Positions 31,804-44,123 of a stretch of 64,000 bases of DNA are shown here, one piece after another. The notes under the pieces were generated by a model. The model was given only the letters and a program-made list of their open reading frames with translations. It had not been told where the DNA came from and ran no database searches. This DNA is from Trematomus loennbergii (Eukaryota; Chordata; Actinopteri; Perciformes; Nototheniidae): assembly GCA_012861695.1 (NCBI GenBank), contig JAAOOA010000002.1, positions 35,481,244 to 35,545,243 of the forward strand, written 5' to 3'. The position numbers and the translations under genes are program-made. Numbering within the stretch: position 1 is the first letter of the stretch; each line of letters opens with the position of its first letter.

Positions 31804-32728
31804 AGTGGACCTATAATGCTATATTTAAATGATATATTGTAGGGCCTTACCTATATAAGGTATATTTATACGTTTCTGTTTTCAAAATACGAAACAGATC
31901 ATGCATTTTAGCCATGCCTCATTTCGCTCTATGTGCTGTTTGCTGTCTACGGGTCTGATTCTGCTGACCACGCCCTCCTGCAGGAGAGGTGAGCCGTGCT
32001 CTGATCAGCTGCTGGGCTGTCAGAAGAGGGGGAGAAAAAGAGATCTCCGTCCTCCGTGTTTTATTATATAGAGTCGTTATTCATTTGTTTTAAAGCTCAA
32101 TAAATAACAAAGAAGACCTTTGACCGGCACTTTTCTAATTTTGTCCGGAAGATTTAAACTTTAACGGACATCTTGACCGGCGAAAGTAACTGAAAGTGAA
32201 ACTCTGCCGCACGGTCCCCTCGTTCCTTGGAAGAGGCGGAGAGGTGGGTGTTTGTCATCTGCTGGTGGACTAACCGGAGATAATTACAGTGCTTGCCTCG
32301 ACGGGGAGGGATTGCATTGAGCAATCCCTCCCCGCAAGCGTTTGCAGCGGGAGCAAACGCTTGCCTCGGGGAGGGAGAAAAAAAGCCACAGCGGAGAATA
32401 AACAGAAGGGTAACCATGGTAACTATGGGCGGGAAGTCTTCTTCGCTGCTTTTGTGGCAGACTACAGCGCCACTTACAGGCGTGGCATATGTACTACAGC
32501 GTCTCCAGCTCCAATAGCCGTAGCGCCACCGTCCTGACGTCAGGACAGTGTTCAAATCTGGATCAGTTTTTATCAGATCCGTTGCAGCCTTTTTTTTTTT
32601 TGATTTGGGTATGGAGGAAAATAGAGAGGGTTGTGTTTTCTGACACTTGGTGAGTTCCCTGGAACACCGGGGACACATATTCATGTATAAAAGACGTCCA
32701 AAAGTGCATTTTGCATGATAGGTCCCCT
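31804..32728. mobile_element. TTAA-target non-autonomous element, 925 bp
   Basis: Ends AGTGGACCTATAATGC and GCATGATAGGTCCCCT between TTAA at 31800-31803 and 32729-32732, as for piggyBac- or Kolobok-type elements. It contains about 90 bp (32085-32180) in common with the palindrome arms and a double hairpin at 32302-32364. No transposase. Confidence 0.8.
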
Positions 32729-32732
32729 TTAA

Positions 32733-33263
32733 GTCATTGCCATAACAATGCAACAATAAATTGATGGTGAATCATACTCCAGGGAACTGTCTTCTGTTCA
32801 GAAGCAAATCACTCCTATAAAGATGCTAATCCTTCTGAAGATCTTACCAGTTGGTCACTGCTAGTATAGTGCTCATTACATGTTTCTTATTTGTTCAGAG
32901 ACTGAATGAATGTTCGGTTTGTCTCCTCTCTGTCTATTTTGGTTCTAAAGTGTTGGTGCAAAGCTGTAAATCCAAATCACTATAACTTGTTATTTATGCA
33001 CAGTATTTGGTAATGTGTCATGATTAACTAAATGTATCTGAGCCCATAGAGGAGTGAAGTTGCGTGGACATATCATTTGGTAAGTTATTGAATTTGCTAA
33101 AATATGACTTTTACAACATTATCTCTGTATGCATTTCTTGTGTTATTCATTCTCACATGTTCGGGCTAAATCGTTAATGTGTACATAGTTGTTATGCTAC
33201 TAACAATAATGACATTATTAATAATGAAGGCTTTTTCATTTTCTAGGCAGGAAGAGCATCAAA
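32733..33263 (+). promoter_or_regulatory. Upstream region and 5' intron of the second OR copy
   Basis: A donor (CATTTG/GTAAGTTA, intron from 33080) and an acceptor (TTTTCTAG, to 33246) bracket a 167-bp intron, leaving the ATG 17 bp into the coding exon. This is the usual OR layout: non-coding exon, then a single coding exon. The promoter itself cannot be pinned down. Confidence 0.5.
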
Positions 33264-34198
33264 ATGAACATCCACTACAATACATCCGATGTTTTGGTGC
33301 TAGAACGCTTAAATATATCCTCTGAATACGTCTTTCCTGCATTTCTTTTTGCATCTCTGAGCTACATGATCATACTTTTCTGCAACCTTCTTCTAATCCT
33401 AACCATTGTACTGAGCAAATCTCTGCATCAGCCCATGTATCTAATATTGCTGAACCTTTCTATCAGCGATCTCATAGGATCCACAGCTTTCTTCCCTCTG
33501 GTCATTAAGGACATACTCACAAACAACAGGACAATACAATACTCGGCTTGTGTTGTCCAAGCTTTCTTTATCCACATCTATGCAGCAGGTACAATTTCAG
33601 TCTGACTGCAATGGCATATGATAGATATATTGCCATATGTTGCCCTTTGAAATACAACACAGTTATGACGAATGCTCACATTATGGGAATAATCACATTT
33701 GTGTGGATGAGTTCACTAGTTTTGATAACTGTCCTTTTTGGTCTGCTTTTGCGTTTACCCCACTGTCGATCTGTATTGCACAACTCCTATTGTGATAACC
33801 CCTCTCTGCTTACTCTGGTCTGTGCCGACACAACCATCAATAATATTTATGGGCTCTTTACAGTCGCTCTTACACAACTGTTGGGTAATGGGACAATTTT
33901 GTACACATATCTCCAGATCCTTGTTGCATGCTTCAGATCCAAGAGAATCGACACAAAAGCCAAAGCTCTGCAGACCTGTGCTACACATTTGACAGTTTTC
34001 CTCCTTTTGGAGTGTCTTGGTCTTTTTACTATCATATCATACAGGATCAAAGATATGTCACCACATTTAAGGAGATTCATTGGAATGTCAACTTTAATTT
34101 TCCCTCCAACATTAAATCCAATCATCTATGGACTGAAAACCAAAGAAATTAGAGAAAAAGTAGTGTACTTTTTGAGGAATAAAATCTTTCCATCTTAG
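33264..34198 (+). pseudogene. Odorant receptor with one frame break
   Basis: About 311 codons of a fish odorant receptor. N-terminal N-glycosylation sites (NTS, NIS), TM1 (LASLSYMIILFCNLLLIL-like), LHQPMYLILLNLSISDL in loop 1/TM2, and TM3 MAYDRYIAICCPLKYN are present. The Cys-rich loop 2 (HCRSVLHNSYCDNPSLL), KALQTCATHL before TM6 and NPIIYGLK in TM7 follow. The reading frame changes by one base near 33601, just before the MAYDRY motif; no other damage is seen. This is either a very young pseudogene or a base error in the assembly. It is near identical to the partial gene at 2-346. Confidence 0.85.
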
Positions 34199-35852
34199 GC
34201 AGGCAGCAAGGTTCAACTTCTTGACAATGTTTTTTATGTCTTGCAAACTTATAAATACGTTATTTGCTACTAATTCCTTTTTGTGACTGCAAAACCTAAT
34301 TTGGCTTTATGTTCCTCTAAGGTTTAAAGGTAGGGTAGGTAAGTTTGAGAAACCGGCTCGAGATCGCTAGAATTTGAAAATACACAACCGGAGAAAATCT
34401 GCCACTTCCTTATAGAGCCCCTCCTCCAACACACACGAACGCGCACATGACCAATGAGGGCACGAGATAAGTTTGTGCACAGATGGAAGGCTGACAGGCA
34501 GGTAGGCCATCCAGTTATTTTAGCCGGGCCGGCTAAAATGATTGGTCGTACTTTTTACAGTATTACGGCTTCCACAGATGACATTTTTTTATGGATTTTT
34601 TGTCAAAGCACTTAAGATATTCATTGCTATCGGGATGTTAAGAGCATTCCATGGAATATAACAAAAAGTGTATCTCGAGCCGGTTTCTCAAACTTACCAA
34701 CCCTACCTTTCAGTTTCTGACAAAAGATAATTTAAATAGTTTAACCGTGGGCTAATTATTGTACATGGTAATGTGAAACAATAAATGTCCCATTTGGAAC
34801 GTATAATTAATTATTGCATTATTATTTTACTGTTAATAACCTTTATGACCTTGTCATGTTTTCTGCTCCAGGACATTCCCCCCCAATACAATTTTTGTAA
34901 AGTCACCAGGATTTGTTACTTGAGGAATACTGTGACACACCACTGCTGTTTTTGCTTATAAACGTAATTGTAAAAGGCAAATTTGTAAATTAAGTGTCTC
35001 CGAGTTTGCTTTGACAATGTAAATAAATGTACTAATTTGTTAAACTGTAAATATTAAGGAGGTAAACTGAAGACAAGATTCTTTAGATTTTATTAAAATG
35101 TTAAGAAATGTCTAATTATCCCAATCAAGCCTTCTCAGTTTCTTGGAACACATGTATTCATGTTACTGTGTGTATTCACAATACAAATACAGCAGAGGGT
35201 GACATAAGTACACAAAACCCTAGCCATAGCTACTGTGTATTGGTTCAGCCCCGTGTGGATCTTTTACATTTTGTGAGATTTTGCTGCCCTCTTGTCTATT
35301 TAAAGGTCAGCATTTACTGCAGCACTCAACATATACATACAGTAGAGCTTTTAAGGAGCCAGGTATTTCATTGAAGACTATATTATGAGTTAACTTAAAA
35401 TAGCAATTACTTATAAGAATTGGAAGATAATGTGTTCCAGAAATGATGTACTTTGTGACTCCAGATATAATTTGAACTACATAGATCGAAATCTTTATAT
35501 TTTATATTCTAGCACATTGATCAAATATATATATATAGGTTTGGATCAACTATCAATTACATCAACCATTATTTTAATAAAGATTGCTGCTTACTTTATA
35601 AACTTGTTTGTATTGTTGTCTTTATAAATTGTTTTCATAAGCTTATCTTTTGTCACGCATGCTGCCCTTTTCGTGGCTATATATGCAGTGTGTCTTTTGT
35701 ACATTTGTCTTTGTCTTGACAATATTTGTACATCACAAACAACTAAAGTCAATTTAGCAGAACTAAGCAGAAACTGAATATATTGTCCATTAAAATAATG
35801 CCTGCACGAGGCTGTAAATTAAATGATCAAATATGTCCAAATAATATACATT
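34199..35852. repeat. 3' flank shared with 347-1660
   Basis: Second copy of the duplicated OR 3' flank, enlarged by the TTAA-target element at 34328-34708. Otherwise colinear down to the CACGAGGCTGTAAATTAAATG stretch. Confidence 0.85.
34328..34708. mobile_element. TTAA-target MITE, 381 bp
   Basis: Ends AGGTAGGGTAGGTAA and TTACCAACCCTACCT; TTAA on the left and TTCA (one change) on the right. The first OR flank has the empty site (GGTTTAAGTTTC at about 470). The same family is at 53919-54300. Confidence 0.88.
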
Positions 35853-38430
35853 TATATTACAGCTTGACAATTGTAAAACATTCTTGTTTCTGGTGATATC
35901 TTAGACTAAGGCTGTAGATTTTAGACATACAGCCTTAACTACAAACCCTAAACCCTAAACAAAACTACATTGTGAGCATCCTTTATATATGATGTATTAA
36001 TATTATACATCATAAAGACTACCGGTTAGATAGCACATTCAACTTGTAAAAGGTAATTGCACATTGAAAACAAATCTACGTTGTCCAAAGTTATCTGTTA
36101 TAGAGTTTTGAAGGGCTCCGAAATCTGTTAATAAAATAAAATAATTACTTTTGTTTTATTACCATTATCTTGGGCTTTACGTAGGCTGCTACTGTTTGTA
36201 TGGATAGGAAAAGTGGGCTGAATGGAGAATGATGACTGTTTCTGGGGAAGGGAATGAAAGTTAACAATAGGCGTTACAAAACATTGTAAAATAAGATTTG
36301 TAAAATAACCCTTTTTGTATTCTGAGGGACTTTGCTGTGCATCAGTTTCCAGTCCAAAGCGGGAAGAGTGCAAATGCAAGATAATGAACAGAAAGACAGA
36401 TATAACTAAGAGATAGATATGAATCAAAGCTGAACAGAAAAAAGGAGCTGAAACCACCTCAGAGTAAGAAGTGAACTGGAATGAAGCCAAATTTGTAATT
36501 GTTTGTTACGTTTTCACAATCTTAAAATATTCTTTCTTTCTCAACAGAGTAGGAAATCTGTCCACTCCATGCAAATGGTGAACAATATTTTGTACATGAT
36601 GTTTAAAAAATGTAAGAATATTATAAATGTAAGTTGCAACAATGACAAAAACATACTTCGTCTCCACACTGGGGTCAAATTTGATATTGTGCATTTCAAT
36701 TTTATGACGAGGTCAGAAATATTCGACATAGTTCATTTACAACCTATAACAACAATTCATTTCAAACAAAACTGTTATCACTTATTATTTTAAAAGATGT
36801 ACCGTAGTAAAATGTTCTGCATTGTCAGATTTAGTAACACTAAGACAAATACATTACTTGTAAGGGGCTCACCACCGCTAGAGCTGACTTTACTAAAGGC
36901 GCACCAAAGGCCTCCATAAAACAAATAGAGAACAGAACTGTAAGTTGTGTGATAGCAATTTAGTTTATTTAAAATGTCACATGTAATTATCAGATTATAG
37001 AACAATTAAAATGCCTTTTTAAGATAAGGGATTATTTTATTTTGTTCTATGAATGCCTCTGTAGCTTGTCAGGACTGGAGACAGGATTTGAGATTTTGTG
37101 ATGAATACTCATAAGTAATGTGGATAGTATGACCTGCTGCTGAGAGAAAAATAAAAACCACAATCAGAACAGTGTGGTGAATTCAGATTATCACTTCTCT
37201 TTAAAACAGCCTTCACCACCAGAACAAGATAACACTTAAGCCGTATGACAATATTTAAACTAAAATGATATCTAGTCGTCATATTAGGATGTCTATATCA
37301 TTTTTTATATAAGGCCCTGTCAACAAGACCATATTCAATTAAAAAAAATTGTGTATTTGAAGATTAACAATAATCTAAATGACAATACTATAGTCTAACT
37401 AAACATTGTTGTTTTAATTGTTTCAAATGTCTTTGCTGTTTTCTCTTTATACATTATGTGTAATTATATATAATGAATATAAGTTCTTGTCTTTTTAATA
37501 TTGTTTTTCTAGGTTAAGGGGTGATGCTAAAAAGCTGTTTACTTGTTTTGTAATTCATGCACCTTGGGAAACCAATCCACTTTAGCTTCCAATAATTTTT
37601 ACCAGGATCTGATTAGTTTACTTTGAGCTTGTCGTCACCCATCGGAGGGTCTCTTGTTCTCCCACTGAACTTTGTTACCAACATTGTGTCACGGTTACGG
37701 ACGCGTGGTTACTGTTTCTTTCTTTAACTTCGCTCATTAGGTTAATGACTTCTTTGTTTATGAGGCGTTGATAGGAAAGATGTGTCACTCTCATCCTCCG
37801 GTGGGATGAGTCCTCTGCCCTCAGCTCTGTAATGATCCTCAGAGGATTTGGTGACATAATGCAGTAAACAGCTACTGATTTGTTTGGCAACATTTACAAC
37901 AGTGACAAACAAGTACACTTTTTATAGAGTTGTTTGTCTCTGAGTTGCGTTTCCTTTACAAAGCTGTATGTATTGTAATAAACTTTATTATCTAATCTAA
38001 GTCGATGTAGACTAATCACAGTAACTAAGTACATTTGGGTCATAGACTCCAAAAAAATAATTGCTTTGATGCTAAACATAAAAAAACATAATTACAATTT
38101 GATATAAGATCAAAAATAATAAACACACAGTTAATATTTTGCCATGACATGGAAATAAAGGTCAATATATTCAATCTCAAATCCATCTTAATAATTCTTA
38201 TAAAGAGAGTTTATGACACTTGTGACGTTTGTGTAACTTTGAAGTAAATAAACAGATAAACAAAATTACTTTTGCTGCAGTGCTTTGACTTACTTTTCAC
38301 TTGTGCATTTCGTTAAAATGTCAATTGATGATGATAGAAATGTCCAGTTTTTTGTTATTTTTTCAATAGCTGTTCCTTCAATATTTTTAGCTACAATTAA
38401 AAGTTCAATTACACTGTCAGATGTGTGGTG
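35853..38430. other. A/T-rich intergenic DNA, nothing recognised
   Basis: Short open frames (for example on the minus strand at 36128-36490) have no recognisable family. No repeats with clear ends found by eye. Confidence 0.45.
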
Positions 38431-38439
38431 TAATACATA

Positions 38440-39196
38440 ATGTAAGACAAACTAGGCATTCATTATCATTTTAATAATTTTCGACAAATATATTCATTCT
38501 GTATTTTATAAGGAAAAATATCACGATATGTATCATTATGTAAAACATAAACATGCATTGCATAAACCGTGATACAGGCCCTTCAGGGACCGACTTGCAT
38601 ATTAATCTAATGTCAGCCCTTGCCAACCTCCACACATTTACAACAGCACTATTGTTCAGTAACCATAGCGTTGAATTAACTGTTTATTTCAATAATATTT
38701 CTTCTGTTTTTATTATTTAATCAAAAACTGCTGAAAGAACCTCCACAATAATAATAATCAAAACGTTGGTCAGCTGCACTTCCAATATAGAAGTTAAAAG
38801 AATAAATGGGAACATATCACGTTTTTTTCCCACCTAAAATGCATATTATGTTCAATATTTGTTCTTGCTGTCCTTTATGCAATGAAGTTAAGCATTATTG
38901 GTTGTTTAGAAAGACAACTCTAATTTAAAGTCCTGGAAGAAGGATTCATTTAATTCACATTTACATTAGAACCATTTTAAAATACTGCATTACAAGTAAA
39001 AGTCCTGCATTGAAAATGTTGCCTATGTAATGATATGTAAGTATTAGCAAAGTATACTTAAAATATCAAAAGTAAAAGTACCCCTGTGACTGGTATGATA
39101 CTATACTGTATTATTTTAACGTTGTTTCTTAATTGCTGATGTATTTGTGTAGCATGTTCCTGTTGTAGTTCATCCAAGTGAAGCTACTGTAGTTAG
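38440..39196. repeat. Duplicated segment, copy 1 part a (partner 58655-59406)
   Basis: Parallel to 58655-59406 with small indels; the duplication resumes at 41504. Confidence 0.85.
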
Positions 39197-41503
39197 CAGT
39201 GGCGTAGATGCACATGCACGCCTGGCCCACCCACAGCCAATCAGCGCGTCATAGCGATTTTGCTAACATTTTTACCTTGGCTCTGTAGTCTCTCCAAAGT
39301 GGTCTTCAATGGCATTAAAACGATAAAAACGCTGCTGAAGTTAATCCATAGGTTAATCCAATGTGTCTGTGTCCCTTTGAAATGATTTCTGATAATCCAT
39401 AAGCATTAAAACTGCTTTTCCATTTCCAGATGTCAAAGCTAGAGATAGGTTCAGTCTGATGGAAAATTACATGCGCGAAGCCCCCACCTTTTCTCTTCAC
39501 AATGAGTGTGTGTGGGGACTCCCCCTTCGATTCTATTGGCTCTAACGGTCAGAAAGAGGTGTCAACCATCAAAATCTAGCAAGGAGGGCCAGAGATATGG
39601 AAAATCCACCCAAATGACCCCAGAAGTGGTTTATTTTTGCTAAATCTCTCAAAAAAGGTCAAATGTCACTTGTTTCGCATCAATCTTGATACAGGGTACT
39701 TATTATATGTTGTACTTTGGATTCCTAAAGCTTTTAGTCTACCTTACCATCATCCAAGGGTAGTTTTCACTATAAGTACAAAATAATATTTGGACGGACA
39801 CTATAATTTACAGTTTTTTAATATGTAAAATTTGAATTTTCTTTAAAATAAAAAACATCTATATTGATTCTGACTTTTCTACATCCAACTCACAGGTTTA
39901 TCATTACTTTGAGAAAAAAGATTATTCATTTAACCCTTTTAGAAGGGAAGATATGGTCATTTGTTCTGGGAATGTCATTTTCGAGCCTGAGACCTGAAAA
40001 ACAGGCTCAGGGCTTAACAGGTTAAACAACGCGCATTTTAAAAAGTTTTTCACCTGCCGTCTGTCTGCAGACTTGTCAAAGCATTAATTCATGGTTTTTA
40101 CTAACCGGTATCAGTATGTTGTTACTTGGCATCATTTTGAAACGTGTATTACAATTAAATCACGGTCAAATATGTTCATCTTGTTGTAGTTGTAGCCCCC
40201 TTGCCAGCGAATCTCTCTCTAGTTTAGCAAACTCAGCCCGACTCAGCCCTGTTTGTTGGCCCGATAGAACCACAATTTTGTCGGGCCAGAAAAAAGGTGA
40301 AAAAGTAGCCCGCAGCACAGCACGCTTAAAACGCACTCTGCGCCATGGTGGAAATGCGCCATTATTAAAAAGTAAGTTTTGCCGTGAGTGAATGAAAGTC
40401 TTATTTCTTCTTGAGGTCTGCAGTGAAGCGTGTACACATTTGCTGAATATGAAAAGACTCTCAGTGTGTGCCCACTGTGCGAATGTCAAGGATAAACAAC
40501 CTGTGGCCGCCGAGGCAGTCATGTGGATGTCAGTTTTACACACATTCTGAGGCCGCCGTACCTATGTTTTTGTTTTCACTGCTAGTTCAGGCTTATGCTT
40601 ATGTTTAATTAGTGCATTAAAAAATAAATAAAATCATTAATGAAGTTTCAGCTCATACCCCACGCTTAATAATGGTGCATTTCCACTACAGGGCCTCGCT
40701 CGGCCTCGCTCGGTATGGCTAGGCCTCGTTAGGCCTTGTTAGGACTGGCTCACTTTATGCTGCGTTTCCATTACAGTTTAGTAGCTGGGGCAGTAACTAT
40801 AGTAACGCAGTGTTGGCGGAGCCGTGACGTCATCTTCAATGAGAACCACAGAAAAACAACATCAGCCATTAGCTGTTAGCACTCAAGCTCAAAGCTCCTC
40901 ATATCTGTTCAGAAACTAGACAAAAGTTAAACAAGTACAAACCTCAGACTGCCTGTGTCATGGCGAATACAGTCGCTGGTTTATTTATGTCTGTATAGGC
41001 CGTTGTTGTGAGTGTGGACGGTCGGAGCATATATTGCGTTAGCTTAGCCTATCTCCATTCAGAAAACACGCATTTTAAGGTTTAGGTTTAGGTTTTTTGC
41101 CTGCTGTCTGTCTGCAGACTTGTCAAAGCATGAATTAATGGTTTTTACTAACCGGTATCAGTATGTTGTTACTTCGGCATCATTTTGAAACGTATATTAC
41201 AATTAAATCACGGTCAAATATGTTCATTTTGTTGTAGTTGTAGCCCCCTTGCCAGCGATTCTCTCTCTAGTTTAGCATACTCAGCCCCACTCAGCCTGGT
41301 TGTTGGCCCGGAAAGAACCTCAATTTTATGGGGCCAGAAAAACTGTGAAATAGTACCAGCTAGCCGGAACTACGCCCAGTGGAAATGCACTGGGCACGGC
41401 ACGGCACGCTTAAAGCAAGTAGTGGAAATGCGCCATAAGTCTCCCCTGGCCCACCTACTTTTCTCCAGGCCCGCCCACACAATAATTCCTGGCTACGCCA
41501 CTG
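39197..41503. mobile_element. hAT-type element, 2.3 kb, 8-bp duplication GTAGTTAG
   Basis: Ends CAGTGGCGTAGATGC and CCTGGCTACGCCACTG, flanked by GTAGTTAG at 39189-39196 and 41504-41511. The empty site is present in the partner copy apart from the LINE there. No transposase. Blocks at about 40020-40390 and 41080-41340 are duplicates of each other. Confidence 0.85.
40673..41435. mobile_element. Harbinger-like MITE nested in the hAT element
   Basis: Ends TGGTGCATTTCCACTAC and GTAGTGGAAATGCGCCA with TAA on both sides, the 3-bp target type of PIF/Harbinger. A partial relative ends near 40365. Confidence 0.7.
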
Positions 41504-41775
41504 GTAGTTAGTATTACGATTAGGTTTTATAACCTTATACAACAAATAATTGTGTTAAGTCTTAATCTGAAAAGTTCTACATTGTCAGATAAATGAAGTG
41601 TAAAAAAGTTGAAAGTTTCTATCACATTCTTTAGCCAGTATAGGTTTATGTGCTTTATCATAATTAAACATCTTCGTAAACACCTACAATGGCTTAGAAC
41701 TTTGAAACAACAACACAAGTTCCAAGAGGGAGTTAATTAGCAACTTGTGTGAGTGTGAGTGTGAGTGTGAGTGTG

Positions 41776-41819
<44 letters not shown>

Positions 41820-41881
41820 CGTGTGCGTGTGTGTGTGTGTGTGCGTCAAAGTGAGAGTGCAGGCCTCTCTTTGTACCTTAA
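41504..41881. repeat. Duplicated segment, copy 1 part b (partner 60414-60848)
   Basis: Includes a GTGA/GT microsatellite at 41746-41846. The partner has a much longer pure GT run. Cut at 41882 by the DIRS1-like element. Confidence 0.85.
41746..41846. repeat. (GTGA)n/(GT)n microsatellite
   Basis: GTGAGT units followed by pure GT with GC interruptions. Confidence 0.95.
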
Positions 41882-42112
41882 AACGGGGGGTTACGTATTG
41901 TAACCCTAGTTATATAAGCACAGGCGGAGCCCTCTACTGGACTCTATGGGTACTACCTTATCCCGCGTGCATTCTCCCACTGACACTTCTATAGACGTAG
42001 CCGGGCCAGGGCGGGCCTACCTGAATGCGCGCGCATCACACCGTATAAAAGGAGGCCTCGCCTCCTGACTATCATCCTATACCTCTCTTCAGCGAGCGGA
42101 ATAGGACAGACA

Positions 42113-42235
42113 GTGCCCTGAGTAGAGGGCTCCGCCTGTGCTTATATAACTAGGGTTACAATACTAACCCCCCGTTATATGTCTCACAGGCTCCGCCCTC
42201 TACTGGACTCTATGGGTACAGTGGGTGGAGCCCTG
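42113..42235. repeat. Internal complementary region of the DIRS1-like element
   Basis: 42118-42176 is the reverse complement of the left outer end (41882-41945). From 42175 onward the sequence complements the right outer end (48885-48943). This is the template that lets DIRS elements form a circle before insertion. Confidence 0.75.
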
Positions 42236-42727
42236 ATGTATACGCGCACTGTCGTCCAACACCAATCCACCCTACTGCCCCTGATCGGCTTTGCTGGTCA
42301 GCAGCTGCTGCCCCACCCTCTCCTTTAACCCGGTTGTGACCGAGGAGAAATCTGGGCTGCGGCTGACAGAGCACACCCTGCTGCGCTTACCTCGCAGAAA
42401 GTGTGCTAAAAAACAGTGCCGGGGGACCCCCCCCCCCCCGCCCATAGATGGATGGGGAGAGCCCCCTCGGCCCCGTATGGGCTTACTACGCACCTGCCTT
42501 CCTGAATCCCTAAGGATAACAGGGAGAGCGCCAGCGCCCATGCCTCACACTCAAGCACTGACCCCGTGCAGAGTGTGAGAGGACTAAAAATGTGGGGGGG
42601 CTATCCCCTCCGCCCCGTAACGGGCCAGCGCGCCCTTGCCTATCCCGGGACCCTCAGAGGGCCCAGGAAAGGCGCATCACGTCCGGGGAGGGGGTCAGAT
42701 GCCAACTGACCCACAACCCCCCCCCCC

Positions 42728-44051
42728 CTACAAATCCTGTGTTGCCCCAGCAAGCACAGACGAGGAGAAAGAGCCAGACATGTCCAAGAGATAAAACCTT
42801 ATAAAGGGGGCGTGTGCATAATCCTCCACACTGTTGAATAAGGCTGTTGACACAGCTACAGCCCGTGTGGAGTGCGCACGAATCCCCGTGGGGCAGGCTC
42901 TCCCTGCCTGTCCGTAGGCATGTGCAATGCACTCGCAGAGCCAGCCTGCCAGGCGTTTCTTGGACAGAGCTTTCCCGATCACCCCGCCCCCGAAGCACAC
43001 GAACAGCTGTTCGGTGCGTCTAAGGGCAGCCGTGCCTCCACATAACATGCTAGCGCACGCACCGGGCAGAGGAGGTGCAGTTTAGCCTCCCTGGCCCCCC
43101 ATGGGGGGGAGACTAAAACCCCCTAACTGAATAGCCCTCGACCTGAACGCACTCCTTAGGTCTTTAGGCACAAAGGAGGGGTTCGGTCTAAGTGTCGCGC
43201 CGCTCCGGCCACCCCAACTAGTAAACAACTCGGGTGCACCGACAGAGCAGTTAACTCGGACACTCTTTTGGCTGACGTTAAGGCAAGAAGCAAAGCTGTT
43301 TTCCACGACAATGCTTTCAGAGGGGAGAGCTCCAGAGGCTCAATGGTCCCGAGGCCAGAGCCTCGAGCACTAGGGGCAGGTCCCACTGCGGGGTGGAGAC
43401 GTGCACTACAGTCTCCTAACCCCCTGTAAAAACCGCGACATCAGTGGTTGATTAAAGGCTGACCTGCCACCAAAATCCCTCATGACAGGACGAGATGGCT
43501 GCTGCATACACTTTCACTGTGGAATGCGCCAGCCCTCTGTCCACCAGTAAGTGTAAGAAGGATAAAATAGAGCCCAACTCACAAGATAGGGGCTCTATTC
43601 CCCGCTCCTCACACCAATGCTGGAATCTCAGCCACTTTGGCCTGTAACAGGCTGTGGTGGATTCTGCTCTAGCTGCCTGGATAGACTGAATAACGCTGTC
43701 AGACAATCCACCCTGTCTCAGCCTGTCCCTCTCAGGAGCCAAGCCTGAAGAGGACGGCCCAGAGTGGGTAACGCCCCGATTGCACCTGCCCCTTGAGACA
43801 TCGCCCCCCAGAACTGGGGGATCGCCCAGGGCTGGCCCACCTTCATCTGTGTCATTTCTGAGTACCACGGAGCCCCGACGCGATTCGGTGCTACCAGAAT
43901 GACTGCCAGACGTTCTCGCCTCACTCTCCCCAGGAGAGGGAGAATGAGACGCAGCGGTGGAAAGGCGTATAGCAGCTTCCTTGGCCATGGCTCGTGTGCA
44001 AACGCGTCCACCCCCAAGGGCGGGTCGTCGCTCAGGGCCATGGAGAACCAC
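42728..44051 (-). pseudogene. DIRS tyrosine recombinase (YR), frame-broken
   Basis: Catalyses insertion by strand exchange. The N-terminal DNA-binding part is readable as LSDSVIQSIQAARAESTTAC followed by WLRFQHWC and SILSFLHLLVDRGLAHSTVK. The catalytic domain shows TSAKRVSELTAL (Arg at about 43265), AHSTRAVAVS (His at about 42873, Arg at about 42864) and FYLLDM (Tyr at about 42792), so the R-H-R-Y set is present. The pieces lie in at least four frames, so this copy is dead. Confidence 0.82.
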
Positions 44052-44123
44052 AGGGCACAGTGGCTGTTGCGCCGGCTGGCGAACAGGTCCACTTCTGCTC
44101 TCCCGAACTGGGCCCAGACTGCT

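Noticed and set aside
32154..32756. 200-codon minus-strand open frame
   Set aside because: Lies inside a TTAA-bounded non-autonomous element and crosses its hairpins; no family resemblance.
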